A stretch of DNA of 41,854 nt from Streptomyces mayonensis. Lineage in GTDB: Bacteria; Actinomycetota; Actinomycetes; Streptomycetales; Streptomycetaceae. A program made the position numbers and the translations under genes. The stretch is taken from assembly GCF_018982965.1 (NCBI RefSeq), contig NZ_JACBYP010000076.1:1-41854 (forward strand), written 5' to 3'. Below, piece by piece: positions 1 through 7,480 of the stretch (position 1 is the first letter of the stretch; the number at the start of each line of letters is the position of its first letter). Under the pieces are notes generated by a model. The model ran no database searches. It saw only the letters and a list, made by a program, of their open reading frames with translations, and was not told where the DNA came from.

Positions 1-59
1 GGGCTGGGGGGTGTCCGGCATGCGGGGAGTGTGGGGCGGTGCGGAGTGCCGCCGTTATT

Positions 60-79
60 GTTTCGCGTGGAGGCGAAAC
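60..79. promoter_or_regulatory. Short perfect hairpin upstream of the DUF5937 regulator
   Basis: GTTTCGC (60-66) and GCGAAAC (73-79) form a 7-bp perfect inverted repeat around a 6-nt loop, about 210 bp upstream of the first gene. It is AT-richer than its surroundings. It could be an operator or the terminator of a gene beyond the window edge; nothing here decides which. Confidence 0.35.
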
Positions 80-170
80 GACAGCGCGTCCGGCCGACAG
101 ACGCCGCCCAGCCCGTCCGGTGCCGACATAGGGATAGGGGCCACCCGACCCGTCCGGCGCCGCCCAGCCC

Positions 171-238
171 GTCCGGCGCCGTCCGGTGCCGTCCGGTGCC
201 GCCAGGCCGTCCGGCGCCGTCCAGCGCCGTCCGGCACC
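171..238. repeat. Decamer tandem repeat in the 5' region of the first gene
   Basis: Six copies of the decamer GTCCGGYGCC and close variants run through 171-238, interrupted once by an 8-nt GCCAGGCC at 201-208. Looser copies start near 112. The array occupies most of the non-coding leader before the start at 291. Positions 1-290 otherwise hold only the hairpin at 60-79; no gene is supported there. Confidence 0.6.
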
Positions 239-290
239 GGCGGGTTCTCCTCGTCCGTGTCCGCGTGTCCGGGAAGGTGGTGGTCGTCGT

Positions 291-1280
291 ATGGGCTGGT
301 GGCAGATCGACACCGACACCCTCGCCCGCAGCCGGTTCGTGATCTCACCGCTCGACGAGACCCTGGCCTGTCTGAAGATGCTGTACTTCGGCGTGGCCGG
401 GCACCCGGGCGAGCGGGCCTGGCTCGACGCCCACCGCCCCGCCCACCTGCGCCGCATGGCGGCCGACCCGGTGACGGCGCTGCTCGTCGCCGCGGGCCTG
501 GGCAGGGAGTGGAACGCCGACTTCCTCACCCCCACCCCGGCCGAGGGCCAGAGCTTCGCGGACGGCATCGCCCGGATCCGGGCCACCGGCCCCGACGCGG
601 CCCGCGCCGACCTGGCCGTCTCCCTCGGGGGCACGCTGCCCGCCGCCCTGGACCGCGACGACCTGCCCGAGCGGGCCGCCACGGTGCTGGAGGACGTCTG
701 GGCCGAGGCGGTACGACCGGACTGGGACCGGCGCCGCCGGGTCCTGGAGGCGGATGTCGTCGCACGGGTCGCGCAGGTGAGCCGGGGCGGCTGGGCGGCC
801 GCACTGGACGCCCTGCGGCCCGGCACCCGCTGGCTCGGCGACAGCCGGCTCCAGATCAACCTGAACCCCTACCCGCCCCGCGACCTGTCCGGCGCCGAGC
901 TGATCCTCGTACCGATCACTCCGCAGCGGCACGGCTGGGTGGCGTGGGAGGAGCCCGAGCGGTACGCGGTGGTCTACCCCTGCTCGGGCACCCTCGCGGA
1001 CGGCGGCGCCCGGCGCGTGCCCGCCGCCCTCGGCGCCCTGCTCGGGCCGGCCCGCGCGGCCGTGCTGACGCTGCTCGCCACCCCCATGAGCACCAGCCAG
1101 CTGGTCGGGGTGACCGGTCAGGGGCTCGGCTCGGTCGGCCGGCACCTGCGGGTGCTCCTCGACGCGGGGCTGGTGCAGCGGCGGCGGGCGGGGCGGTCGG
1201 TGCTGTACTCCCGCACGCCCGCCGGGGAGGTGCTCGCCGAGGCGGCCGGCGGAGGCCGGGGCGCGGGGGCGCCGGACTAG
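291..1280 (+). CDS. DUF5937/ArsR-like winged-helix transcriptional regulator
   Basis: A 329-aa protein with an N-terminal effector-type region (about 1-240) and a C-terminal winged helix (about 245-315). The recognition part reads LLATPMSTSQLVGVTGQGLG followed by SVGRHLRVLLDAGLVQRRR, the typical ArsR-like pattern in which a DNA-reading helix leads into a wing. This arrangement matches the actinobacterial DUF5937 family of ArsR-related regulators. No metal-binding CxC motif is seen, so it is not a classic metal sensor. The ATG at 291 is preceded by GGAAGG at a loose 13-nt spacing, and no other in-frame start lies closer to it. The glutathione peroxidase gene begins 11 bp downstream, but that gene appears to have its own promoter. 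The effector is unknown. Confidence 0.8.
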   Translation: MGWWQIDTDTLARSRFVISPLDETLACLKMLYFGVAGHPGERAWLDAHRPAHLRRMAADPVTALLVAAGLGREWNADFLTPTPAEGQSFADGIARIRATGPDAARADLAVSLGGTLPAALDRDDLPERAATVLEDVWAEAVRPDWDRRRRVLEADVVARVAQVSRGGWAAALDALRPGTRWLGDSRLQINLNPYPPRDLSGAELILVPITPQRHGWVAWEEPERYAVVYPCSGTLADGGARRVPAALGALLGPARAAVLTLLATPMSTSQLVGVTGQGLGSVGRHLRVLLDAGLVQRRRAGRSVLYSRTPAGEVLAEAAGGGRGAGAPD

Positions 1281-1283
1281 CAT
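1278..1283 (+). promoter_or_regulatory. Putative -10 box for leaderless gpx transcript
   Basis: TAGCAT (1278-1283) ends 7 nt before the ATG at 1291, and there is no Shine-Dalgarno sequence. This spacing of a TAnnnT hexamer is the usual signature of leaderless transcripts in Streptomyces. The box overlaps the stop codon of the upstream regulator. No clear -35 was recognised. Confidence 0.5.
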
Positions 1284-1290
1284 CCGTTCC

Positions 1291-1812
1291 ATGACGAGCT
1301 CACCGAACACGCGGAACGACGACAGCCTCCCCCTCGACGTGGAGATCGGCGCCCTGCAGGGCGGAAGCGCGGACCTCGCCCAGTACGCGGGTCAGGTCGT
1401 GCTGGTGGTCAACGTGGCCTCCAAGTGCGGGCTCACCCCGCAGTACTCCGGCCTGGAGCGCCTGCACGAGCGGTACGCGGAGCAGGGGTTCACCGTGCTG
1501 GGCGTGCCCTGCAACCAGTTCATGGGCCAGGAGCCGGGCAGCGCCGACGAGATCGCGGAGTTCTGCTCGGCGACGTACGGGGTCACCTTCCCGATGACCG
1601 AGAAGGTCGAGGTGAACGGGGAGGGCCGGCATCCGCTGTACGACCGGCTGACCGGCTTCGCGGACGCCGAGGGCCACAGCGGGGACATGCGCTGGAACTT
1701 CGAGAAGTTCCTGATCGGCCGGGACGGGAAGGTCGCCGCCCGGTTCGCACCGCAGACGGAGCCGGAGTCCGACGAGGTCGTGACGGCCGTGGAGAGCCGG
1801 CTGGCGGGCTGA
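1291..1812 (+). CDS. Glutathione peroxidase family thiol peroxidase
   Basis: This 173-aa protein has the full length and motifs of the GPx family. The peroxidatic cysteine is Cys46 (NVASKCGLTP), with Gln76 (PCNQF) and Trp135-Asn136 (RWNFEKF) completing the catalytic tetrad. Cys92 (EFCSATYG) sits where non-selenium, thioredoxin-dependent GPx enzymes keep their resolving cysteine. Actinomycetes lack glutathione, so it most likely reduces peroxides with thioredoxin or mycoredoxin (inference). It is cytoplasmic, with no signal peptide. It lies 11 bp after the winged-helix regulator but has its own -10-like hexamer and probably a leaderless message. A strong hairpin follows. Confidence 0.93.
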   Translation: MTSSPNTRNDDSLPLDVEIGALQGGSADLAQYAGQVVLVVNVASKCGLTPQYSGLERLHERYAEQGFTVLGVPCNQFMGQEPGSADEIAEFCSATYGVTFPMTEKVEVNGEGRHPLYDRLTGFADAEGHSGDMRWNFEKFLIGRDGKVAARFAPQTEPESDEVVTAVESRLAG

Positions 1813-1858
1813 TCGCGCGGAGCTGCGTCGCCTTTCCGGTGGTGCGGTGAGGTGACGT

Positions 1859-1907
1859 GACGGAGCCCCCTCGGCAAGGTCGGCGAACTGGTCGAGAGGG
1901 CTCCGTC
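1859..1907. terminator. Bidirectional hairpin terminator between gpx and the DUF397 gene
   Basis: Arms at 1859-1872 and 1894-1907 (GACGGAGCCC core) pair over 14 bp with one mismatch around a 21-nt loop. It lies between two convergent genes, so it could stop transcription from both sides. There is no U-tract, as is usual in Streptomyces. Confidence 0.7.
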
Positions 1908-1992
1908 GGCGGCACTCGTGATGGTGATGAGAGCTGTGGTGCTGTGGTGCTGTCTGGTGGTCAGCGGTACGGGTGGGACGGTGTGCGGTGGG

Positions 1993-2184
1993 CTACTTCT
2001 TGACCGAGGTCACGAAGGCGTTCCACGCGTCCGCGGGGAAGGCCAGGACCGGGCCCGCGGGGACCTTCGAGTCACGGACGGCGAGTGCCGCCACGAGCGG
2101 TGACCTGACCTCGACGCACGCGCCGTTCCCTCCGGAGTAGGAGGACTTGGTCCACGATGACTGGGCGCCCTGAAGAATTGCCAT
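1993..2184 (-). CDS. DUF397 domain small protein
   Basis: A 63-aa protein containing the DUF397 signature: SSWTKSSYSGGNGACVEV near the N-terminus, then a RDSK segment and a C-terminal FPADAWNAFV stretch. DUF397 proteins are small, abundant in Streptomyces and nearly always sit beside an XRE regulator with a DUF5753 domain, as here. Family work suggests they act as partner or antagonist of that regulator; that role is not visible in sequence. GGAG lies 5 nt before the ATG. The 216-bp gap from the XRE gene, with a dyad at 2219-2245, suggests it has its own promoter. Confidence 0.9.
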   Translation of the reverse strand: MAILQGAQSSWTKSSYSGGNGACVEVRSPLVAALAVRDSKVPAGPVLAFPADAWNAFVTSVKK

Positions 2185-2218
2185 GTCTGCTCCGATGGCG
2201 AGATGCTGAGTGCGGTAT

Positions 2219-2245
2219 ACGCCAATGACGTGTGATCTTTGGCGT
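2219..2245. promoter_or_regulatory. Inverted repeat operator candidate upstream of the DUF397 gene
   Basis: ACGCCAA (2219-2225) and TTGGCGT (2239-2245) form a perfect 7-bp dyad with a 13-nt spacer, 35-61 nt upstream of the DUF397 start. The position suits an operator for the neighbouring XRE protein. This is inference; no binding consensus for this subfamily was available. Confidence 0.4.
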
Positions 2246-2400
2246 GATCGACGCTACTCGCTGACCTCCCCGTACGGAGCAGCCATTCACCCGACCGAGT
2301 GGCATATTCCAGGCGACTCTTCCAGTACGTCGCGGCAGGGGTGTACTCTGCCGCCCGCGCCCGCCCTGGCCGCCTTTACGGTTCTTACGGTTACGGTCCG

Positions 2401-3258
2401 CTAGCGCGCGTACTCCTTCGCGACGTCCTCGATGCGCTGCCGCGACTGCTCCACGTTCAGGGCCTGCGCCCGCAGGTGCTCGTACATCACCGTGTACTTC
2501 TGCACGTCCGGCGCCTTCTCCAGGTACAGGTCACTGGTGACGCCCTCGATGTAGACCACGCTGGAGTCGGCCGCGTCGGCGAACTCCAGGATGGAGTACT
2601 GGCCGTTGATGCCGGGGTGCGCCCCGACGTCGAACGGCAGCACCTGCACCGTGATGTGCGGCAGCTGCGACATCTCGGCGACGTGCTCCAGCTGCTCCCG
2701 CATCACCTGCCTGCTGCCCACCACCCGGCGCAGGCTGGCCTCGTCGAGGACCACCCACAGGCGCAGCGGGTTGTTCTCCGCGGAGATCCGCTCCTGCCGC
2801 CGTATCCGGACCCGCACGCGCTTCTCGACGTCCGCGACCGACGTCTCCGGCAACGCACCCTGGATGAGGGCCTCGGCGTACGCGCTGGTCTGCAACAGGC
2901 CGGTGATGATCTGGGGTTCGTAGGTACGCAGTGACTCCGCGTCCGTCTCCAGGCCGATGTAGACGCTGTACGGGATGTCGCCGAAGGCGTGCCACCAGCC
3001 CTGCTGGCGCGAGTCCTTGGCCATCTGCATCAGCGAGTCGACGACCCGCTGGTCCTCGACCTCGTACACCCCGCACAGGTCGCGCACGTCACGCTGACTG
3101 ATGCTGCGCCGCCCGTTCTCCAGACGGCTGATCTTCGACTGCGAGACCAGCAGCCGCTCGGCGACCTCCTCGGCCGTCATGCCCTTGAGCTCACGGAGCC
3201 GGCGCAGCTCCTGGCCCAGCCGACGCCGCCTTACGGTGGGATTGACACTCGACGCCAC
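2401..3258 (-). CDS. XRE-family regulator with DUF5753 domain
   Basis: The 285-aa protein has an N-terminal helix-turn-helix (about 16-70, including LLVSQSKISRLENGRRSIS) and a C-terminal DUF5753 domain (about 95-280) with the usual GLLQT and QVLPF segments. This is the DNA-binding half of the XRE/DUF397 pairs common in Streptomyces, several of which affect development and antibiotic production. The GTG at 3258 is preferred because GGAGG lies 10 nt upstream and related proteins usually begin VAS-VNPT. Upstream in-frame starts at 3297 (GTG) and 3288 (ATG) have no ribosome site. It probably regulates itself and the DUF397 gene (inference). Confidence 0.9.
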   Translation of the reverse strand: MASSVNPTVRRRRLGQELRRLRELKGMTAEEVAERLLVSQSKISRLENGRRSISQRDVRDLCGVYEVEDQRVVDSLMQMAKDSRQQGWWHAFGDIPYSVYIGLETDAESLRTYEPQIITGLLQTSAYAEALIQGALPETSVADVEKRVRVRIRRQERISAENNPLRLWVVLDEASLRRVVGSRQVMREQLEHVAEMSQLPHITVQVLPFDVGAHPGINGQYSILEFADAADSSVVYIEGVTSDLYLEKAPDVQKYTVMYEHLRAQALNVEQSRQRIEDVAKEYAR

Positions 3259-3305
3259 GGGACGTGCACCTCCGGCTGCGTGACTCATACTTGCCACTTT
3301 GTGTA

Positions 3306-3321
3306 TCTGCTGCTGAGCAGA
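3306..3321. promoter_or_regulatory. Dyad upstream of the XRE regulator
   Basis: TCTGCT (3306-3311) and AGCAGA (3316-3321) form a perfect 6-bp dyad with a 4-nt centre, 48-63 nt upstream of the chosen XRE start. It may be an autoregulatory operator. The remaining stretch up to 3575 holds nothing recognisable. Confidence 0.3.
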
Positions 3322-3575
3322 CTGCCACCAAGGTGCTTACTACCGCTGGGAAACGGTCGATATGCGCCGCGTACACGCCAGTTCGGGGAGCCACTCGTTC
3401 ATGTGGCCCGCGTGGGGCGGCGGAACCTTTCCGCAAGTCCGGGCGTGCCGGACGTACGGTCGGTCCCGCCGCCCCGCGCGAACCTGCGGCTCCCGTGACC
3501 GGGCCTGGGGACTGACGGTGCGGCGATGCTGTTGTTGCGGTGTTCCGGTCGTGCCGTACTGCGGCCCGGTGCGGC

Positions 3576-4337
3576 TCAGTGGACCGCCGCGCGCGCCATG
3601 GATCCGTGGCGCGGTTGCGCCGGAACGCCGCGGGCGGGCTCCGGGGCGGGCCTCGCCGCCGGTCCGGCGGCCTGGCGGCCGGCCGCCGGGGCCGGAGCGC
3701 GGCGTGGCTGGGCCGCCGCGCCGTTCTGGACGTCCATCACCGCGTGCGCCACCAGGCCGCCCATGGGGTCGTGCCTGATGAGGTCCCGCAGCCGGGACCG
3801 CGACGAGCGTCCTTCGTTGCCCGGGTAGAGGTGCTTGCCGAGACCGACCGCGTGGGCCAGCGCGGCGAGCGCCGCGGTCCGCGGATCCGGCGGGACGCCG
3901 GTGCGGATCGCCGAGTCGAGACGGGCCTTGATCTCCCTGCTGATCGCCGTGTCCGTCGCCTGGTAGCGAGTCGTCGGCAGCACCCCGCACATCTGGCCCT
4001 CCACGGCATGCACCATGCCGCATCGCTCCAGGTGCGAGAGGTAGGTCTGGCGCAGCCCCAGGCGGGGTCCGCCAATCCAGTTGACCGCCCGTACGGGAGC
4101 GCCGCGCCTTCGCAGCAACTCCAACGCGCAGTCCAGTGTTGGATCTCCTGTCGGCCGTGGGGCCACCACGGCGATACGATCCCCGTCTGGGGCTATCCGT
4201 CCGGCCAGCGCCAGCTCCACCAGCTGTGCTCCGGCCAGACCGAGGTCGAGCGACTGCGGCTGTGCGGTGGTACCCGTGGTCGGGTCCAGCGCCAGCAACA
4301 GAAGCTCCTCCGGAAGTGTTCTGCGGCTCCTGCCCAT
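3576..4337 (-). CDS. GPP34 (GOLPH3/Vps74-like) phosphoprotein family
   Basis: This 253-aa protein matches the GPP34 fold. It opens with TLPEELLLLALDPTTG, the family's N-terminal helix, followed by LAGAQLVELALAGRI and a C-terminal helical part around ALAALAHAVGLGKHLYPG. In eukaryotes GOLPH3/Vps74 binds phosphatidylinositol-4-phosphate at the Golgi and retains glycosyltransferases. Actinomycetes carry many copies of unknown role, plausibly at the membrane. The last 45 residues are Ala/Pro/Gly-rich and probably disordered. GGGGAGG lies 5 nt before the ATG. It diverges from the carboxypeptidase gene across a gap of about 200 bp. No specific function is assigned. Confidence 0.85.
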   Translation of the reverse strand: MGRSRRTLPEELLLLALDPTTGTTAQPQSLDLGLAGAQLVELALAGRIAPDGDRIAVVAPRPTGDPTLDCALELLRRRGAPVRAVNWIGGPRLGLRQTYLSHLERCGMVHAVEGQMCGVLPTTRYQATDTAISREIKARLDSAIRTGVPPDPRTAALAALAHAVGLGKHLYPGNEGRSSRSRLRDLIRHDPMGGLVAHAVMDVQNGAAAQPRRAPAPAAGRQAAGPAARPAPEPARGVPAQPRHGSMARAAVH

Positions 4338-4541
4338 CCATGCCTCCCCGCGTGGATGACAGACAGGGTGACCCCTCTCACATTGGTCTGTCGAGGGTGC
4401 GTGACCGGTTCGTAGTGGAACCAGTAGGTATGTCGTTCTCGTCTACCGCGTGGGTTCCCCCCGTACGCAGGACACTGGTAGATGGTTTCGGTACGGGTTC
4501 GGTAGCGCGCACAGGTCGTGCGGCGCATGGAGGAGGCATCG

Positions 4542-7151
4542 GTGGCGGGCGAGTCCCCCGACAGGTCGAAACAGCGCGAGTCGTCGGAAGAACCGACGTC
4601 GGGGAGCGCGGGTCCGGTTCCCGAAGCCAGGACCGGGACGAGTGAGGCGCGCGATCCGCGGCTGTCGGTCGCACGGGAGGACCGGGAGGACACGGAGCGC
4701 TCCGCGGGGTCGACGTCTTCGGCCTCCAGCGTGACGGCGGGGTCCGGGGGCGGCGTCGACACGGCCACGCGCGTGCTGTCGGTGCGCGAGACGGACACGG
4801 AAACGGAAACGGAGACGGAAACCGAGGAAGGGCCCGGGACCGGTGCCGGGGGCCGGGGCGAGGCCGGGACCGAGAACCGGACCGAGGCCGACGCGGAGGC
4901 ATCGGGCTCCCCCTCGGAGGACTCCACCGGGGCGACCGAGACGGCCGAGACGGATACGGCGGTCAGCTCAGCCCCCGCAGACGCCACAGACGCCACAGAC
5001 GCCTCGGACGCCTCGGACACGGCGGAGACCTCCAAGGCGGGCGACAGGCCCGAGACAGCCGACGACTCGGATACCGCCGACAGGCCTGACGCGCCTGACA
5101 CATCCGATACGTCCGATACCTCTGATACACCCGACGCGTCCGAGTCCGCCGGTGGCAACAACGGTCGGCTGCGGGATGCCGTGGCCGCCTGGGTGGCCAC
5201 CGCGGACGAGCGTGCCGCAGCCAACGCACAGCTCAAGGACGCACAGGACGAGGACGAGCAGGGCGAGGAAGCCGCCGAGAAGCGCGCAGGAGACACCGGG
5301 AAGGCCGCCGAGGGCGCCGGTGCCGGCGAGGGCGCGCCGGGCAGCGACACGGCCGACGGCGGCGCCGAGGACGGCGACAAGCGCGAGCAGCCCGCGGAGG
5401 CCGACAGCGACGGCGACGCGGACCCGGACGCCCCCTCCGACGCCTCCGACGCCTCCGACGCCCCCGGATCCGACGAGGACTCCGTCGCGGGCTCCGACCG
5501 GCCCGTCGACCAGCCCACCGCCGTGTTCAAGGCGCCCCGGCCCGACAAGCCCGCCGTCGACCAGCCGACGACGATGCTGAAGCTGGGCGACACCCCCACC
5601 CCCTCCAAGACGACCGACAAGACGACCGACAAGACGACCGGCAAGACGACCGACCGGCCCGGGAAGCCCGAAAAGCCCGGGAAGCAGCCCGGTCAGCCCC
5701 GGGATGTCGAGCGGACCAGCAAGTTCGTGGCGTTGCGGCAGCCGGACGACCTCGCGACGCGCAAGCCCCCGGCGCCCCCGAAGCCGCCGTCCGGGGCGCC
5801 CCGTACCGGGACCACCACCGCCGTACCGCATGTCGGGCCCGAGCGGACCACGCAGCAGCCGGTGCCGCCGAAGCCGCCGCTGGACCTGCTGGCGGAGCTG
5901 ACGAACACCCCGCCGCCGCCGGAGACCGCGCTGCGTACGACGGTGCGCCGGGTCAAGATCTGGACCCCGCTGGTCGTCCTGCTGCTGATCGTCTTCGCCG
6001 TCGTGCAGTCGATGCGCTCGCTGCCCCAGCCGACGCTCGACCTGACGGCGCAGGAGAGCTTCACGTTCGAGGGCGGCAAGCCCCAGATCCCGTGGCCGTC
6101 CAGCGGGCAGGCCGCGCTCGACGTGCAGGGAATCGGCACGTTCGGCTCCTCCGGCGACCAGAAGCCGGTGCCGATCGCGAGCGTGGCCAAGGTCATGACC
6201 GCGTACGTCGTCCTGCGCGACCACCCGCTCAAGAGCGGCGCCGACGGCCCGAAGATCAAGATCGACCAGTCGGCGGAGGACCAGTCGGACGCCGGCCAGG
6301 AGTCCACGGTCGACGTCACCGCGGGCGACTCGATCACACAGCGCGAGGCCCTGCAGAGCATCCTGATCGCGTCCGCGAACAACGTGGCGCGGCTGCTGGC
6401 CCGCTGGGACGCGGGGTCCGAGAAGGCGTTCGTGGAGAAGATGAACGCCGCCGCCGAGGACCTCGGCATGAGCAACACGACGTACACCGACCCCTCAGGG
6501 CTCAACAACACGACGGTGTCCACGGCCGTGGACCAGGTCAAACTGGCCAAGGACGCGATGAAGCAGCCCGCGTTCCGCGAGGTCGCCGCGATGATGTCGT
6601 ACGACGACTACAAGGGCACCAACCACTCCAACTGGAACCAGCTGGTCGGTCACAACGACGTGGTCGGCATCAAGACCGGCACCACCACCTCCGCCCTCGG
6701 CAACCTCGTCTTCGCGGCGAAGAAGGAGGTCGACGGCGAGACCCGGACGGTCGTCGGAGCCGTGGTGCGGCAGCCGGCGGGCGGCGCGGACAACACCATC
6801 CTCGGTGCCGCCCTGGACTCCAGCGACAAGCTGATCCGGGCCGCGCAGGACGCTCTCGAGTCGTCGACGATCGTGAAGAAGGGCACCGTCGTCGGGTACG
6901 TGGACGACGGCCTCGGCGGCCGTACGCCGGTCGTCACCACGCAGGACGTCAAGGCCGCCGGCTGGGCCGGACTGACCGTGAAGCTGACGTTCGACGCGGA
7001 CGAGGTGCCCCACACGGCCGCGGCCGGCACCAAGGTCGGCAGCCTCGCGGTCGGTGACGGCGGCACGAGCGGCGCGGTCAAGGTGCCGGTCGCGCTGCAG
7101 GAGGAGCTGGTCGAGCCCGGGTTCGCCGCCAAGCTGACCCGCCTGGGCTGA
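4542..7151 (+). CDS. D-alanyl-D-alanine carboxypeptidase (S11) with long acidic N-terminus
   Basis: An 869-aa membrane-anchored penicillin-binding protein. Residues 1 to about 470 are low-complexity, rich in Asp, Glu, Ser, Thr and Pro, and probably disordered. One transmembrane helix (about 473-495, TPLVVLLLIVFAVVQ) follows. The extracellular S11 domain carries all three catalytic motifs: SVAK (Ser547, Lys550), SAN (611-613) and KTG (711-713). It should trim the terminal D-Ala from peptidoglycan stem peptides. GTG 4542 was chosen because GGAGGAGG lies 5 nt upstream; in-frame starts at 4518 and 4527 lack such a site. S11 enzymes are normally near 400 aa, so the N-terminal half is the unusual part. 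A strong terminator follows. Confidence 0.92.
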   Translation: MAGESPDRSKQRESSEEPTSGSAGPVPEARTGTSEARDPRLSVAREDREDTERSAGSTSSASSVTAGSGGGVDTATRVLSVRETDTETETETETEEGPGTGAGGRGEAGTENRTEADAEASGSPSEDSTGATETAETDTAVSSAPADATDATDASDASDTAETSKAGDRPETADDSDTADRPDAPDTSDTSDTSDTPDASESAGGNNGRLRDAVAAWVATADERAAANAQLKDAQDEDEQGEEAAEKRAGDTGKAAEGAGAGEGAPGSDTADGGAEDGDKREQPAEADSDGDADPDAPSDASDASDAPGSDEDSVAGSDRPVDQPTAVFKAPRPDKPAVDQPTTMLKLGDTPTPSKTTDKTTDKTTGKTTDRPGKPEKPGKQPGQPRDVERTSKFVALRQPDDLATRKPPAPPKPPSGAPRTGTTTAVPHVGPERTTQQPVPPKPPLDLLAELTNTPPPPETALRTTVRRVKIWTPLVVLLLIVFAVVQSMRSLPQPTLDLTAQESFTFEGGKPQIPWPSSGQAALDVQGIGTFGSSGDQKPVPIASVAKVMTAYVVLRDHPLKSGADGPKIKIDQSAEDQSDAGQESTVDVTAGDSITQREALQSILIASANNVARLLARWDAGSEKAFVEKMNAAAEDLGMSNTTYTDPSGLNNTTVSTAVDQVKLAKDAMKQPAFREVAAMMSYDDYKGTNHSNWNQLVGHNDVVGIKTGTTTSALGNLVFAAKKEVDGETRTVVGAVVRQPAGGADNTILGAALDSSDKLIRAAQDALESSTIVKKGTVVGYVDDGLGGRTPVVTTQDVKAAGWAGLTVKLTFDADEVPHTAAAGTKVGSLAVGDGGTSGAVKVPVALQEELVEPGFAAKLTRLG
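4791..4826 (+). repeat. In-frame hexamer repeat (ACGGAA type)
   Basis: Six successive hexamers close to ACGGAA, in frame inside the carboxypeptidase gene, encode a Thr-Asp/Glu run in the disordered N-terminus. Similar in-frame hexamer runs occur in other genes of this window. Confidence 0.7.
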
Positions 7152-7224
7152 CGGCCGGCCCCGCACGCGCCACCCGCCCGCACGCCACGCGCCACGCGCC
7201 GCACGCCCGCGTCCGCAGGCCCCG

Positions 7225-7254
7225 CGCCCCCGCGGTCACCCGACCGCGGGGGCG
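7225..7254 (+). terminator. Strong hairpin terminator after the carboxypeptidase gene
   Basis: A 13-bp perfect stem pairs CGCCCCCGCGGTC (7225-7237) with its complement (7242-7254) around a 4-nt loop. It begins 73 nt after the stop codon. In the 329-bp gap 7152-7480, the only other structure seen is a short CCGGAGGACCT direct repeat near 7310-7330. Confidence 0.85.
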
Positions 7255-7480
7255 TTCGCGCGCGCCGGAAGCGTCCCGGAAGCCCGTCGGCGCCCGTCGC
7301 GGAACGTTCCGGAGGACCTCCGGAGGACCTCTGGAGGGCGTGTGACGCCCCTGCGGGGTAGCCGAAAGGGAGGAAGCCACGGCGTGCGGGTGCGTGCTAG
7401 CGTCACGAAACGGGGCAGTCGCCGGTCGCGGAACGGGACACGGCCCACAGCAGAAGACGGGACACGGGGAGTGCCTTCAG

